64,000 bases of DNA, from contig NZ_CP022522.1 of the NCBI RefSeq assembly GCF_002850255.1, forward strand, positions 3,648,501 through 3,712,500, given 5' to 3'. Origin of the DNA: Pseudoalteromonas sp. NC201 (GTDB taxonomy: Bacteria; Pseudomonadota; Gammaproteobacteria; Enterobacterales; Alteromonadaceae). The notes under the pieces were generated by a model that saw only the letters and a program-made list of their open reading frames with translations, was not told the origin of the DNA and made no database searches. The number at the start of each line of letters is the position of its first letter. Within the stretch, counting starts at the first letter, position 1. This document shows, piece after piece, positions 27,233 to 35,963 of this stretch. Made by a program: the position numbers and the translations under genes.

Positions 27233-28961
27233 TAGCTTCACTCTCATCGGCAACTTGGTACGGTTTGTAGTGCCAGCCCTTAAAGACCAATGTCGGCTTT
27301 TGTCCCGGCGGCTGTACGCCAATGCCTGCATTTTTTAATGCTTGATCAAAGTGGATCCCTGTACCACCGGTACCAGTAATCGATGCCCCTCGAACTGTAC
27401 CGTACAATTGCCCACTGCCGTTCAACAGAATAGAAGTCAACGGTGAATAAATAGCAGCATATAGTGACGATGCGCCGCTAAATACAAAACCATTAGGGCC
27501 ATCAAATGAAGAATACACACTAAATACCGGCAGTTTGCTCTTCTTGGTTAAGCCTTCTTGCTCAGCAATAACCTTAGCACTTGCGCCAATAGAAACTTTG
27601 CCGGTAGTGAACACGGTCAAAGAACTTTCTTTTTCTATCCAGATATGGGTGTCGCCAGTTAATGTGAGGTCACCATCAATCAACCAAATCACATCGCCAC
27701 CAGAGATCTTTATTTTTCCGTCAGATCCTAACTTCAACCCTTTAAAAGGGAACGCAAACTGCGTTTTTTCTGTCGCTGTGCCGAAATTCTGATCTACCCC
27801 TTGGAACAAATAAATGGTGTGCTCTTTTGCAACATACACACTTGAGCCATTACGCTCGTACACGGCCTGTTTAGGTTTAAAGTGCAAGATTTGTTGCGCG
27901 CCTACATTTAGAGGAGTGAATCGATTACGAGGATCGATAATGCTATCCATATTAAAAGGCAACGCCAAAGGATCACATTCTTTATTTGGCCTTGCTGGGT
28001 CGTAGTCGGGAGAATCTGGATCGTACACTTTTACCGGTTCAACCACTAAGTCTGCGACTCTAAATTTAGCATCGGAGTAATGCACACCATCTTGAACTTG
28101 CAAGCCAGTATCTTTAAATTGACCGCTGCCAGTATATTGAATATCGAACGCATCGCCATTTTGGTTGAGGATCTCAGCGCCCCACTCCATTTTCGCGTCA
28201 CCCATTGCACGTACATAACCTTGGATCTTTCCGCCTCTATGCGTGAAAAAGCCGCGGCTATAGACATTACCTTCCACTCGAATACCACTCGATGACGGCG
28301 AAATATCTACCCCGGTATTTGACCTAACATCACCCAAAATCGGTGAAGAGCCTTTTAAGTAAATCACACCAGATGCTTCAACATCGCCTTTAATCGGAGA
28401 GTGGCCTGATAGCACCACATCTGCATCGCCTACCACTGTGTGTACATCACCATCATGGCTTTTTGTTTCTTCGTAAGTGCCTTTCGATGAGTCGTAGCTA
28501 TCGACAGAGCCACTACCAGATAGATTCACCCCTTTACAGCCAGTCACCGCATTTTGGAATATGGACTCTTTCGCCGCTGGCTGCAACTCAAAGCGCGCAA
28601 CTAGCCGATGGTTCGCGTGCTCACCATGACGTTGACCTAAGCTTTCGATTTCAAACTCATTGCCATTGGCATTAACCGAGATCTGATATTGCGAATCAGG
28701 AACTGCACCGCTACCCGTTTTGTTTATACCATTTATCAGCGCATTGACGTCTTGCGGATTGCCACTTAACGCCGCATCCAGCTTTTGACGATATTCTCTG
28801 ATCCCTTGTTCAGCCACTAACCTTGCATTAATGTCTTTTTGGAAGTTACCACTTAATCTTTCTTGTACAACACCTTCCTTGAGGGAAGCGAATACCACAA
28901 CGCTAGCCATGCCGCCGAGCAGCATCACTTTAACCAGTGTAAAACCTTGTTGTTGTTTCAT
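27222..28961 (-). CDS. PilX-like minor pilin fused to a polymer-forming beta-helix domain
   Basis: 579 residues, far longer than classical PilX (~170-200). A type IV prepilin leader (QQQG-FTLVKV) and hydrophobic helix start the protein; the next part (KEGVVQERLSGNFQ...AEQGIREYR) is like PilX. From ~165 on it is Gly/Ser-rich beta repeat (SGSGSVDSYDSSKGTY, SPIKGDVEASGVIYLKGSSPILGDV) like bactofilin/collagen-binding beta-helix regions. The residue at +5 of the mature pilin, almost always Glu, is Lys. Last gene of the minor pilin operon; no PilY1 follows. Its last codons lie in a MITE-like element. Confidence 0.8.
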   Translation of the reverse strand: MKQQQGFTLVKVMLLGGMASVVVFASLKEGVVQERLSGNFQKDINARLVAEQGIREYRQKLDAALSGNPQDVNALINGINKTGSGAVPDSQYQISVNANGNEFEIESLGQRHGEHANHRLVARFELQPAAKESIFQNAVTGCKGVNLSGSGSVDSYDSSKGTYEETKSHDGDVHTVVGDADVVLSGHSPIKGDVEASGVIYLKGSSPILGDVRSNTGVDISPSSSGIRVEGNVYSRGFFTHRGGKIQGYVRAMGDAKMEWGAEILNQNGDAFDIQYTGSGQFKDTGLQVQDGVHYSDAKFRVADLVVEPVKVYDPDSPDYDPARPNKECDPLALPFNMDSIIDPRNRFTPLNVGAQQILHFKPKQAVYERNGSSVYVAKEHTIYLFQGVDQNFGTATEKTQFAFPFKGLKLGSDGKIKISGGDVIWLIDGDLTLTGDTHIWIEKESSLTVFTTGKVSIGASAKVIAEQEGLTKKSKLPVFSVYSSFDGPNGFVFSGASSLYAAIYSPLTSILLNGSGQLYGTVRGASITGTGGTGIHFDQALKNAGIGVQPPGQKPTLVFKGWHYKPYQVADESEANTN

Positions 28962-28965
28962 TGTA

Positions 28966-29454
28966 TTAGCTACCTAATCCAGCGTAAAAATTCATCTGTA
29001 TGCCTGCACCATATTGTGTCGGAAAACTACTACCCTGTATTGTGACTGTAATTAACTGACCACTGGCATCGGTTGCAAATGTGAGTCCAGTTACCCCCTT
29101 CAAAAGATTGATATCACCCGTGCCGCGATCGCACACTAAATACCCATCTTGTAAAAAATAGCGCTCAGTGTAGTCAACCATGGGGACACTGCCATCACAA
29201 GCGGGGACCCCTGCCAATTGGCGGATCGTAATATCGGTCGCCGTCACAGTAGGGACTTCCTGAGTTTGCTTGATGCTGCGCATCATCACTCGATTGGTAT
29301 AGCGAACAATCTCTTGCGATGTTGCAAGCTGCTGGCTTGTCGTCACCGTTTCTTTTATCGACGTGTACGACGTTGCAATCCCCATAACCAATACCAACCC
29401 CACAACCATAGCAACCATGAGTTCCAGTAAGGTATACCCATTTATCTGTTTCAT
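28966..29454 (-). CDS. pilW: Type IV pilus minor pilin PilW-like
   Basis: 162 residues. Start at 29454 overlaps the stop of pilV (ATGA) and follows a strong AGGAGG. Prepilin site QING-YTLLELMVAM with Glu at +5 and Tyr at +1, one hydrophobic helix, then a soluble head. Named PilW from its place between PilV- and PilX-like genes and the ATSYTSIKETVTTSQQL stretch; part of the priming complex of the pilus. Confidence 0.8.
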   Translation of the reverse strand: MKQINGYTLLELMVAMVVGLVLVMGIATSYTSIKETVTTSQQLATSQEIVRYTNRVMMRSIKQTQEVPTVTATDITIRQLAGVPACDGSVPMVDYTERYFLQDGYLVCDRGTGDINLLKGVTGLTFATDASGQLITVTIQGSSFPTQYGAGIQMNFYAGLGS

Positions 29455-29873
29455 GAGCCCCCTCCTGCCGGCGGAGAACAAGTGTCCGCAACCTCTGGGT
29501 AACTGGTAGTTAAAGAAATTTGGTTTTCAGCAGGGTTTTTTACTCGCTTATCTTCCCAGCTCACCGTAAGCTGCATGTTATTGCTATAGGTCGCAGGCAA
29601 CACTAACGTAAAGCGACTATCCGCAGGATGCAGCTGTTGAATAAGTGGATTGGCGAGCGTCATATCATTGTTGTTATGTTGCAATTCACATAACAACGGC
29701 CATATTCTCTCAATTGCATTCTGACCATGAATTAACGCCATTGTGTATTGAAAGCTATTGGAGGCAAACTGTAATGACTTAAGCTGCGTCGCAGCCAAAC
29801 CAAGCAACATTAACCCAGCCACCAACATCGACACCACAACCTCAATGAGAGAAAACCCCTTACTTAACTGCAA
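29451..29873 (-). CDS. pilV: Type IV pilus minor pilin PilV-like
   Basis: 140 residues. Prepilin site SKG-FSLIEVVVSML with Glu at +5; the following LLGLAATQLKSLQFA is typical of PilV. Overlaps fimT by 10 bp and pilW by 4 bp, so translation is coupled through the operon. The head is short and ends in Pro/Gly. Confidence 0.82.
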   Translation of the reverse strand: MQLSKGFSLIEVVVSMLVAGLMLLGLAATQLKSLQFASNSFQYTMALIHGQNAIERIWPLLCELQHNNNDMTLANPLIQQLHPADSRFTLVLPATYSNNMQLTVSWEDKRVKNPAENQISLTTSYPEVADTCSPPAGGGS

Positions 29874-30322
29874 TTTTGTTCCGCCTCAGCTAACCAACTT
29901 TGACCGCTGACCAACACACATAAACGATAATCCTGAGTATTGGCAATGTTGTCGGTAATCAATATATTGTTTGTTGCCAGCACTTCGCCACTTTCACGCA
30001 CAACTTGATCGGCAAGTGCCACTTCTATCGAGCTATGTTTAATAGAAAACCGCCCTACTTCGGTCAATTGGCCATTTTCATTGGTTTTCACAACCCAGTC
30101 GCTGTCCTCTACGACCAGTGACACCTGCTGCTCTCGTCGAACCGCTTCACTGCGGGCCAAGCGATATACTGCCTGCAGTTGATTAGCATGCGTCGTGAGT
30201 CTGTCTTGCTGAATTTGCTTTATAAAACTTGGCGCAGCTATCGAAGCTAAAATTGCAAGTATTGCCATGGAAATAAGCAGCTCAAGCAGGGTAAACCCTA
30301 AATATCTATTGCCAGCAGTCAT
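29864..30322 (-). CDS. fimT: Minor pseudopilin, FimT/GspH family
   Basis: 152 residues. Start at 30322 (GAAG five bases upstream); a GTG at 30343 would add seven residues. Prepilin site YLG-FTLLELLISMAILAILASIAAPSF, then NQLQAVYRLARSEAVRREQ, which is typical of GspH/FimT proteins. FimT homologues act in pilus priming and in DNA binding during natural uptake. Overlaps the pilE-like gene by 17 bp. Confidence 0.85.
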   Translation of the reverse strand: MTAGNRYLGFTLLELLISMAILAILASIAAPSFIKQIQQDRLTTHANQLQAVYRLARSEAVRREQQVSLVVEDSDWVVKTNENGQLTEVGRFSIKHSSIEVALADQVVRESGEVLATNNILITDNIANTQDYRLCVLVSGQSWLAEAEQNCS

Positions 30323-30719
30323 TGTTCTTCGGTCCCTGTTCACTAAGATGGTTGATACTTAGTACACCACACCTGTCAGCCGCTTGTGCTTTTCCCGCTA
30401 TTGGCGTGGCTGTAAATTGATACCCCAAGTTACGGTATTGCCCAACTGCGCCATTTGGTTTATCAGTGGGAATATATTTAAACGTGTAGAATTTAGACTC
30501 AGGCAGGTCTGTAAGTAAACTCGCATCAGGGTAGCCACTATTACGGCTATATATGCGCTCAATCACACCTGCCATTTCCAACATTTGCTGTTGTGCTTGC
30601 GAACGACGTCCATCCTGAACGTATTCCACATATGACGGATATGCCACGCTGGCTGTGATCGCCACTATTGCAACCGCAATTAATAGCTCTGTAAGCGTAA
30701 AACCTTTATTTACCGACAT
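30306..30719 (-). CDS. pilE: Type IV minor pilin PilE-like
   Basis: 137 residues, first gene of the five-gene minor pilin operon. Prepilin site NKG-FTLTELLIAVAIVAITASVAYPSYVEYV with Glu at +5, then RRSQAQQQMLEMAGVIERIYSRN, the PilE/GspG-like stretch; a Cys pair in the C-terminal part (DRCG ... DCW) could form the D-loop disulfide. The major pilin gene and assembly ATPases are not in this window. Confidence 0.87.
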   Translation of the reverse strand: MSVNKGFTLTELLIAVAIVAITASVAYPSYVEYVQDGRRSQAQQQMLEMAGVIERIYSRNSGYPDASLLTDLPESKFYTFKYIPTDKPNGAVGQYRNLGYQFTATPIAGKAQAADRCGVLSINHLSEQGPKNNDCWQ

Positions 30720-31138
30720 TTAATTATTCCACCACTAAATTGATAGCGCTGTCATTTTATTCCACTTTATGACAGACAAAAGACAAAGAAAAGGATTAAC
30801 CTATAATATGTAAACATAACATGGAGCGAAAGTTTCTAAAAAGGAAACTTATTACACCACATTACAACAGTATTACCTTTTGATATAAGGCAAACTTTGA
30901 GCGAGAGGATCATCCATGTCACACCTTAAATTGGTATGAATAAGATTATTATTATGATTTTCTTCGAGGGGTTACTTAATTCAACCTAAGAGTTGGATAC
31001 CAACAAAACCAATAGCATTAAGAATATCTGTTAACTAGGTTTTTACTGTCCGAAATTCGGGCTCATTTAGGAAAATTAAGTGAATAAAAAGCCGTGCACA
31101 AAAATACACGGCTTTTTTAATTTAAGCTCAATTAAAAA
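30720..31138. promoter_or_regulatory. Gap between rplI and the pilin operon
   Basis: 419 bp without a gene. It holds the rplI terminator near 31086-31117 and must carry the leftward promoter of the pilin operon. Nothing else recognisable was seen. Confidence 0.5.
31086..31117 (-). terminator. Terminator of the rpsF-rplI operon
   Basis: AAAAAGCCGTG (31086-31096) pairs with CACGGCTTTTT (31107-31117), loop of ten bases, T-rich on the leftward side. It follows the rplI stop at 31139. Confidence 0.9.
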
Positions 31139-31591
31139 TTAAGCTTCAGCAATTACGATTACTTTGATCGTAGCTGTAACGTCAGAGTGTACTTGGATAG
31201 CTACATCGAACTCGCCAGTCTCACGGATAGTACCAAGAGGTAGACGAACTTCTGACTTAGATACCTCAACACCTACTGCAGAGATAGCATCAGCAATATC
31301 GCGAGTACCGATAGAACCGAATAGCTTACCTTCGTCACCCGCTTTAGAAACTAGAGTTACTTCAGCTAGTGCTTCTAGTTTTTCAGCGCGTGCCTGTGCA
31401 GCAACTAGCTCTTCAGCGATTTTCGCTTCAAGCTCAGCGCGACGTGCTTCGAAAGTTTCAATGTTAGATTTAGTTGCAGGAACTGCTTTACCCTTAGGGA
31501 ATAAGAAGTTACGTGCGAAGCCAGATTTAACATTAACCTGATCACCTAGGCTACCTAGGTTTGCAATTTTGTCTAGTAGAATAACTTGCAT
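31139..31591 (-). CDS. rplI: 50S ribosomal protein L9
   Basis: 150 residues, normal length. The start [30 protein letters not shown] is diagnostic. Binds 23S rRNA and limits frameshifting. Last gene of rpsF-priB-rpsR-rplI, ended by a clear terminator. Confidence 0.98.
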   Translation of the reverse strand: MQVILLDKIANLGSLGDQVNVKSGFARNFLFPKGKAVPATKSNIETFEARRAELEAKIAEELVAAQARAEKLEALAEVTLVSKAGDEGKLFGSIGTRDIADAISAVGVEVSKSEVRLPLGTIRETGEFDVAIQVHSDVTATIKVIVIAEA

Positions 31592-31626
31592 GTCTCTACA
31601 CCTTTTAAAAACTAGTAATCAGCTGC

Positions 31627-31854
31627 TTACTTGTGTAAGTCAGTGTATGGAAGAAGGGCTAGGTAGCGAGCACGCTTGATAGCAGTTGCTAGCTGACGCT
31701 GGTATTTAGCGCTAGTACCTGTGATACGGCTAGGTACGATTTTGCCACTTTCTGTTACGTAGTTTCTAAGAGTAGCCAGATCTTTGTAATCAATTTGTTG
31801 TACGCCTTCCGCTTTAAAACGGCAGAACTTACGACGTCTGAAATAACGTGCCAT
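31627..31854 (-). CDS. rpsR: 30S ribosomal protein S18
   Basis: 75 residues from the start at 31854 ([13 protein letters not shown]), the usual S18 length; an ATG five codons upstream (31869) would extend it into the end of priB and is not preferred. Ends in LLPYTDLHK. Pairs with S6 on 16S rRNA. Confidence 0.97.
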
Positions 31855-31865
31855 GAGTAATTTCC

Positions 31866-32195
31866 TCAATTAATTCTTTCAATATGTTGTGCGTGCAATA
31901 CCAGCTGACTCAAGCCATTTCGGCTCTCGTGGCGATTTATAAAACCGCGAACTTGTAATGCTTGCCCAACGTATAAATGCTCAGTTTGGTTTCGGAACTG
32001 TTCTCCACTGGCAACCACTTGAATACGCACGTAGGCGTTTCGAGTAAGGTCAGCCTCTAATTGCATTGATTTGTGCTCAAGTACAAATATGCAATGTGGG
32101 ATCCCAGCTGGGCTTTGACTAAATTTAGGTGTTTTACAAATCACGCCCGAAAGCAGATATTGATTGGTATACAGGTCAACCTGATTACTCACCAT
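31866..32195 (-). CDS. priB: Primosomal replication protein N (PriB)
   Basis: 109 residues, a single OB fold. Recognised from [13 protein letters not shown] and the [14 protein letters not shown] end. In E. coli PriB binds single-stranded DNA and PriA at stalled forks to reload DnaB. Its N-terminus is several residues longer than the E. coli protein ([12 protein letters not shown]); GAGGTA precedes this ATG. Position between rpsF and rpsR is as in E. coli. Confidence 0.93.
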   Translation of the reverse strand: MVSNQVDLYTNQYLLSGVICKTPKFSQSPAGIPHCIFVLEHKSMQLEADLTRNAYVRIQVVASGEQFRNQTEHLYVGQALQVRGFINRHESRNGLSQLVLHAQHIERIN

Positions 32196-32233
32196 TACCT
32201 CGAAAGGTTAGTCAAATCCGAAATCAACAACGA

Positions 32234-32575
32234 TTAAGCAGAAGCTGCTTCTTTTTTCTCTTCTTTTGCAAGAGGAGACGCTTCAGTTACCGCGTTTTTA
32301 GTACGCATAACTAGGTTACGAAGCACTGCATCGTTGTAGCGGAAAGAAGTTTCAAGCTCGTTGATTACTTCAGTTGGTGCTTCAACGTTCAATAGAACAT
32401 AGTGTGCTTTGTGAAGCTTTTCGATTGGGTAAGCCAGTTGACGACGACCCCAGTCTTCTAGACGGTGAATAGTACCGCCAGCTTCAGTGATAGCACCAGT
32501 ATAACGCTCGATCATACCAGGTACTTGCTCACTTTGGTCTGGGTGAACCATGAATACGATTTCGTAATGACGCAT
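32234..32575 (-). CDS. rpsF: 30S ribosomal protein S6
   Basis: 113 residues. Starts [18 protein letters not shown] and ends with an Ala/Glu/Lys-rich tail ([11 protein letters not shown]). S6 binds the central domain of 16S rRNA with S18. First gene of the operon. RpsF tails can be glutamylated by RimK, though none here ends in the Glu-Glu needed. Confidence 0.97.
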   Translation of the reverse strand: MRHYEIVFMVHPDQSEQVPGMIERYTGAITEAGGTIHRLEDWGRRQLAYPIEKLHKAHYVLLNVEAPTEVINELETSFRYNDAVLRNLVMRTKNAVTEASPLAKEEKKEAASA

Positions 32576-32781
32576 GGATATTCCTTACGGTTAGTATAGC
32601 CTTGTCCCGTTTCGGCCAGTCGGGGTAAGGCAAGGAACGATAATAGTAAGGCCGAAAGAGCGCGTATTTTACGCGTAGCATTAAAATTAAGCAATCAGTT
32701 TGTTATGAAAAATTGGTGGAATAAGACTATATCTGCAAGGTTTTTTTAGAGTGATTGAAAAACAAGGATATTTAGGAGAGT

Positions 32782-32857
32782 TGGAGCGGCACACGAGGTT
32801 CGAACTCGTGACCTCGACCTTGGCAAGGTCGCGCTCTACCAGCTGAGCTAGTGCCGC
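32782..32857 (-). tRNA. tRNA-Gly(GCC), copy 1 (last in transcription order)
   Basis: 76 nt reading leftward from 32857: acceptor GCGGCAC..., D arm TAGCTCAGCTGGTAGAGC, anticodon loop TTGCCAA (GCC), T arm with GTTCGAA, encoded CCA end. The cloverleaf closes fully and the sequence is identical to the four other copies. Confidence 0.97.
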
Positions 32858-33050
32858 ATTCCATAGTTAGCTCATTATATTGTCGGTAATTACGCAAGGT
32901 CGCGTTGATTACCTACTGCAGCTGAGCTAGTGCCGCATCACATATTTAGCTCTGGATTTGTCGGTAACTACGCTAGGTCGCGTCTTCACCTGTAGCAGCT
33001 GAGCCTGTGCCGCATCACATTTTTTAGTTTATACACCTAAAGTAAGTGTT

Positions 33051-33126
33051 TGGAGCGGCACACGAGGTTCGAACTCGTGACCTCGACCTTGGCAAGGTCG
33101 CGCTCTACCAGCTGAGCTAGTGCCGC
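33051..33126 (-). tRNA. tRNA-Gly(GCC), copy 2
   Basis: Identical in sequence to copy 1. A CATAAT hexamer reads leftward at 33149-33144, 18 bp before its 5' end. Confidence 0.97.
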
Positions 33127-33321
33127 ATCACAATATTTAGCTCATTATGTTGTCGATAATAACGCAAGGTCGCGTCCTTACCTGTAGCAGCTGAGCTAGT
33201 GCCGCATTCCATAGTTAGCTCATTATGTTCTCGGTAATTACGCAAGGTCGCGTTGATTACCTACTGCAGCAGAGCTAGTGCTGCATCACATTTTTTAGTT
33301 TATACACCTAAAGTAAGTGTT

Positions 33322-33397
33322 TGGAGCGGCACACGAGGTTCGAACTCGTGACCTCGACCTTGGCAAGGTCGCGCTCTACCAGCTGAGCTAGTGCCGC
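33322..33397 (-). tRNA. tRNA-Gly(GCC), copy 3
   Basis: Identical 76-nt sequence with GCC anticodon and encoded CCA. Followed downstream by the 'ACACTTACTTTAGGTGT' spacer shared with copies 2 and 4. Confidence 0.97.
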
Positions 33398-33514
33398 ATT
33401 CCGATATAGCTCTTAGTTTTCCGCTGGGCGCAACCTTGAGGTCGCGTCTAACGTTTTAGCAGCTGAGCTAGTGCCGCATCACATTTTTTAGTTTATACAC
33501 CTAAAGTAAGTGTT

Positions 33515-33590
33515 TGGAGCGGCACACGAGGTTCGAACTCGTGACCTCGACCTTGGCAAGGTCGCGCTCTACCAGCTGAGCTAGTGCCGC
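33515..33590 (-). tRNA. tRNA-Gly(GCC), copy 4
   Basis: Identical to copy 1. The about 190-bp unit holding this copy and decayed unit f nearly repeats the unit with copy 3 and decayed unit e, a recent duplication. Confidence 0.97.
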
Positions 33591-33707
33591 ATTCCGATAT
33601 AGCTCTTAGTTTTCCGCTGGGCGCAACCTTGAGGTCGCGTCTAACGTTTTAGCAGCTGAGCTAGTGCCGCATCACATTTTTTAGTTTATACACCTAAAAC
33701 AAGTGTT

Positions 33708-33783
33708 TGGAGCGGCACACGAGGTTCGAACTCGTGACCTCGACCTTGGCAAGGTCGCGCTCTACCAGCTGAGCTAGTGCCGC
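33708..33783 (-). tRNA. tRNA-Gly(GCC), copy 5 (first in transcription order)
   Basis: Identical to copy 1. A TATAAT hexamer reads leftward at 33805-33800, 17 bp before the 5' end, the same spacing as before copy 1 (32879-32874). Confidence 0.97.
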
Positions 33784-34037
33784 ATTCCATAGTTAGCTCA
33801 TTATATCGTCGGTAATTACGCAAGGTCGCGTTGATTACCTACTGCAGCTGAGCTAGTGCCGCATTCCGATATAGCTCTTAGTTTTCCGCTGGGCGCAACC
33901 TTGAGGTCGCGTCTAACGTTTTAGCAGCTGAGCTAGTGCCGCATCACAATATTTAGCTCTGTATTGTTCGGTAACTACGCTAGGTCGCGTTTTACCTATA
34001 ACAGCTGAGCTTATACTGCTTTAATAATGCTCAAGAA

Positions 34038-34067
34038 ACCCCGCAAGGCTTGTCATCTCAAGCGGGG
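34038..34067 (-). terminator. Probable terminator of orn
   Basis: CCCCGC and GCGGGG enclose an inner CTTG/CAAG pairing; read leftward it is followed by TTTCTTG. It sits 40 bp past the orn stop and separates orn from the tRNA array. Confidence 0.65.
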
Positions 34068-34106
34068 CAGGATTCTACAAGATAAAATTTGCTTTGCAAG
34101 TGTTTT

Positions 34107-34652
34107 TTAAACTTTGAAGAATTTTTCTTGGTAAACTTTCAGCTCCATGATGGAGTCTTTGATATCATCCAGTGCTAAGTGAGAGCTTTTCTTTTTGATC
34201 TCACCTAGTAGCTCAGGCTTCCAGCGTCTCGCAAGTTCTTTTATCGTACTGACGTCCAAATTGCGATAGTGGAAATAAGCTTCTAGCTCTGGCATGTATT
34301 TGTTGAGGAATCTACGGTCTTGACCAATAGAGTTACCACACATTGGAGAAGCACCTGGCGGCACCCACTCTTTAAGGAAATCTAGTGTTTGCTTAACTGC
34401 ATCTGCTTCCGTGAACTTACTCGCTTTACAGCGAGCAGTCAGACCTGAGCGACCATGTTGATTGGTGCACCACTCATCCATATTGTCCAACAGCTCATCA
34501 CTTTGATGAATTGCCACTACTGGACCTTCAGCTAAAACATTGAGATCACCATCTGTGATCACCGTCGCGATTTCTAAGATTTTATCTGTTTTCGGTTCTA
34601 GCCCCGTCATCTCTAGATCGAGCCAGATCAAGTTTGATTCATGAAAAGTCAT
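34107..34652 (-). CDS. orn: Oligoribonuclease
   Basis: 181 residues, normal length. DEDDh 3'-5' exonuclease: [13 protein letters not shown] supplies the first Asp-x-Glu, [11 protein letters not shown] the next Asp, and [11 protein letters not shown] the last His and Asp. Degrades 2-5 nt RNA and pGpG, so it links RNA decay to c-di-GMP turnover. Divergent from rsgA, as in E. coli. Confidence 0.96.
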   Translation of the reverse strand: MTFHESNLIWLDLEMTGLEPKTDKILEIATVITDGDLNVLAEGPVVAIHQSDELLDNMDEWCTNQHGRSGLTARCKASKFTEADAVKQTLDFLKEWVPPGASPMCGNSIGQDRRFLNKYMPELEAYFHYRNLDVSTIKELARRWKPELLGEIKKKSSHLALDDIKDSIMELKVYQEKFFKV

Positions 34653-34813
34653 ACTTTACCTTAGCGGTACTTTCCTTTAGATCCAATGCAATTAGATATA
34701 TCATATTAGTTTAAACACTCGACCTAAAGCTTTTTTTACCATGCGCGGCGTTTTATTGATTTATAGCCTAAATTTGAACGCTCTGCACGCCAAAGCTTAA
34801 ACAGATTATAAAC

Positions 34814-35866
34814 ATGGCAAAGAAAAAGAAACTCAGTAAGGGCCAATCCCGTCGGATTAGAGCCAATCATCAGAAGCGAATCGATAAAGCGAAAGAGACA
34901 GAAGTATCTGATGTTTCATGGCAAAACGACAACTTAGGGCCAACAGAAGCCGCAGTGGTGATCAGCCGCTTCGGCCAACATGCGGATATAGAAACCACAG
35001 ACCAAGAGGTTTTGCGTTGCAATATCCGTCGTACCGTAACAAGCTTAGTTTGCGGTGATGAAGTCATTTTTCGTCGTGCCAAGGTCAGTGATGGTGACTT
35101 AGCCGGCGTAATTGAGGCTGTACATGAAAGGCGCACACAACTCACTCGTCCGGATTTTTATGACGGTGTGAAAGTTGTCGCTGCGAATATTGACCAAATA
35201 TTGATGGTGTCGGCCGTTGTGCCCGAATTCACCCCTCAAATCATCGATCGCTACTTAGTCGCTTGCGAGGATATGGGGATAGAGCCGATTTTATTACTCA
35301 ATAAAATTGATTTGCTTGACCAAGAAAGCCTCGAATATATTGATGAAGTCTTAGATATATATCGTGAGCTTGGCTATCGCGTACTATTAGTCAGTACAAG
35401 ATCAGGCGAAGGCATTGACGAGTTAAAACACATGCTTGAGGACAAAAATAATATTTTTGTTGGTCAATCAGGGGTTGGCAAATCAACGTTGGTCAATACG
35501 GTACTGCCCAATGCAGATATTCTCACCAAAGAAGTCTCCGAAAATAGCGGCTTAGGGCAACATACAACCACAGTATCGCGCTTACACCACTTGCCGTCCG
35601 GTGGAAACCTGATCGACAGCCCAGGGATCCGTGAGTTCGGCTTATGGCACTTAGACGTGGAACGCGTCACTTGGTGCTTTAAAGAATTTAGGGAATTTAT
35701 TGGCGGCTGCCGCTTTAGAGACTGTAAACACCTGAACGATCCGGGATGTTTACTTCGTGAAGCCGTAGATGAAGGTAAAATCAGCGAATTACGTTTTGAA
35801 AGTTACCATCGTATTTTAGAATCTATGGCTGATGGCCGCGCAGGTGCGCGCGCGCCGAGAGTCTGA
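34814..35866 (+). CDS. rsgA: Ribosome small-subunit GTPase RsgA
   Basis: 350 residues. A Lys-rich N-terminal tail ([21 protein letters not shown]), OB fold, then a circularly permuted GTPase: NKIDLLD (G4) comes before [10 protein letters not shown] (G1) and DSPGIREFG (G3); a zinc-binding end has [16 protein letters not shown]. It helps release late 30S assembly factors. Start at 34814. Confidence 0.96.
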   Translation: MAKKKKLSKGQSRRIRANHQKRIDKAKETEVSDVSWQNDNLGPTEAAVVISRFGQHADIETTDQEVLRCNIRRTVTSLVCGDEVIFRRAKVSDGDLAGVIEAVHERRTQLTRPDFYDGVKVVAANIDQILMVSAVVPEFTPQIIDRYLVACEDMGIEPILLLNKIDLLDQESLEYIDEVLDIYRELGYRVLLVSTRSGEGIDELKHMLEDKNNIFVGQSGVGKSTLVNTVLPNADILTKEVSENSGLGQHTTTVSRLHHLPSGGNLIDSPGIREFGLWHLDVERVTWCFKEFREFIGGCRFRDCKHLNDPGCLLREAVDEGKISELRFESYHRILESMADGRAGARAPRV

Positions 35867-35963
35867 TAATATTTGCTAAATTGGCTCAATGACTTGAGCT
35901 CTATAGTCACTTCGCAATACAAAAATCGAAAGTGACAAGACTAATAATTAGGAACTGTTAAAA

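Larger units (their letters stand above)
32885..34019 (-). repeat. Nine decayed tRNA-Gly-like units interleaved with the tRNAs
   Basis: Units at 32885-32936 (a), 32963-33013 (b), 33155-33205 (c), 33233-33284 (d), 33421-33477 (e), 33614-33670 (f), 33811-33862 (g), 33886-33942 (h), 33970-34019 (i). Each, read leftward, begins like the tRNA (GCGGCAC TAGCTCAGCTG or a near variant), keeps a GCGACCT core resembling the anticodon arm, and lacks the T arm and CCA. Types a, b, c, d, g and i end in GGTAA...ACGC-loop-GCGT...TTACC, a hairpin whose pairing is kept despite base changes; e, f and h are alike and form GCGACCT-CA-AGGTTGC. They are pseudo-tRNA remnants or structured spacers. Confidence 0.75.

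Noticed and set aside
28046..28295. Opposed ORFs within the PilX-like gene
   Set aside because: Both sit inside a continuous coding frame with pilin features.
32885..34019. Regularly spaced repeats looking like a CRISPR array
   Set aside because: The repeats are tRNA genes and tRNA-derived units of uneven length; spacers are not unique and no cas gene is present.
34000..34080. Attachment site of an integrated element at the tRNA array
   Set aside because: No integrase and no direct repeat of a tRNA 3' end beyond the array; units lack the 3' half that att sites normally use.
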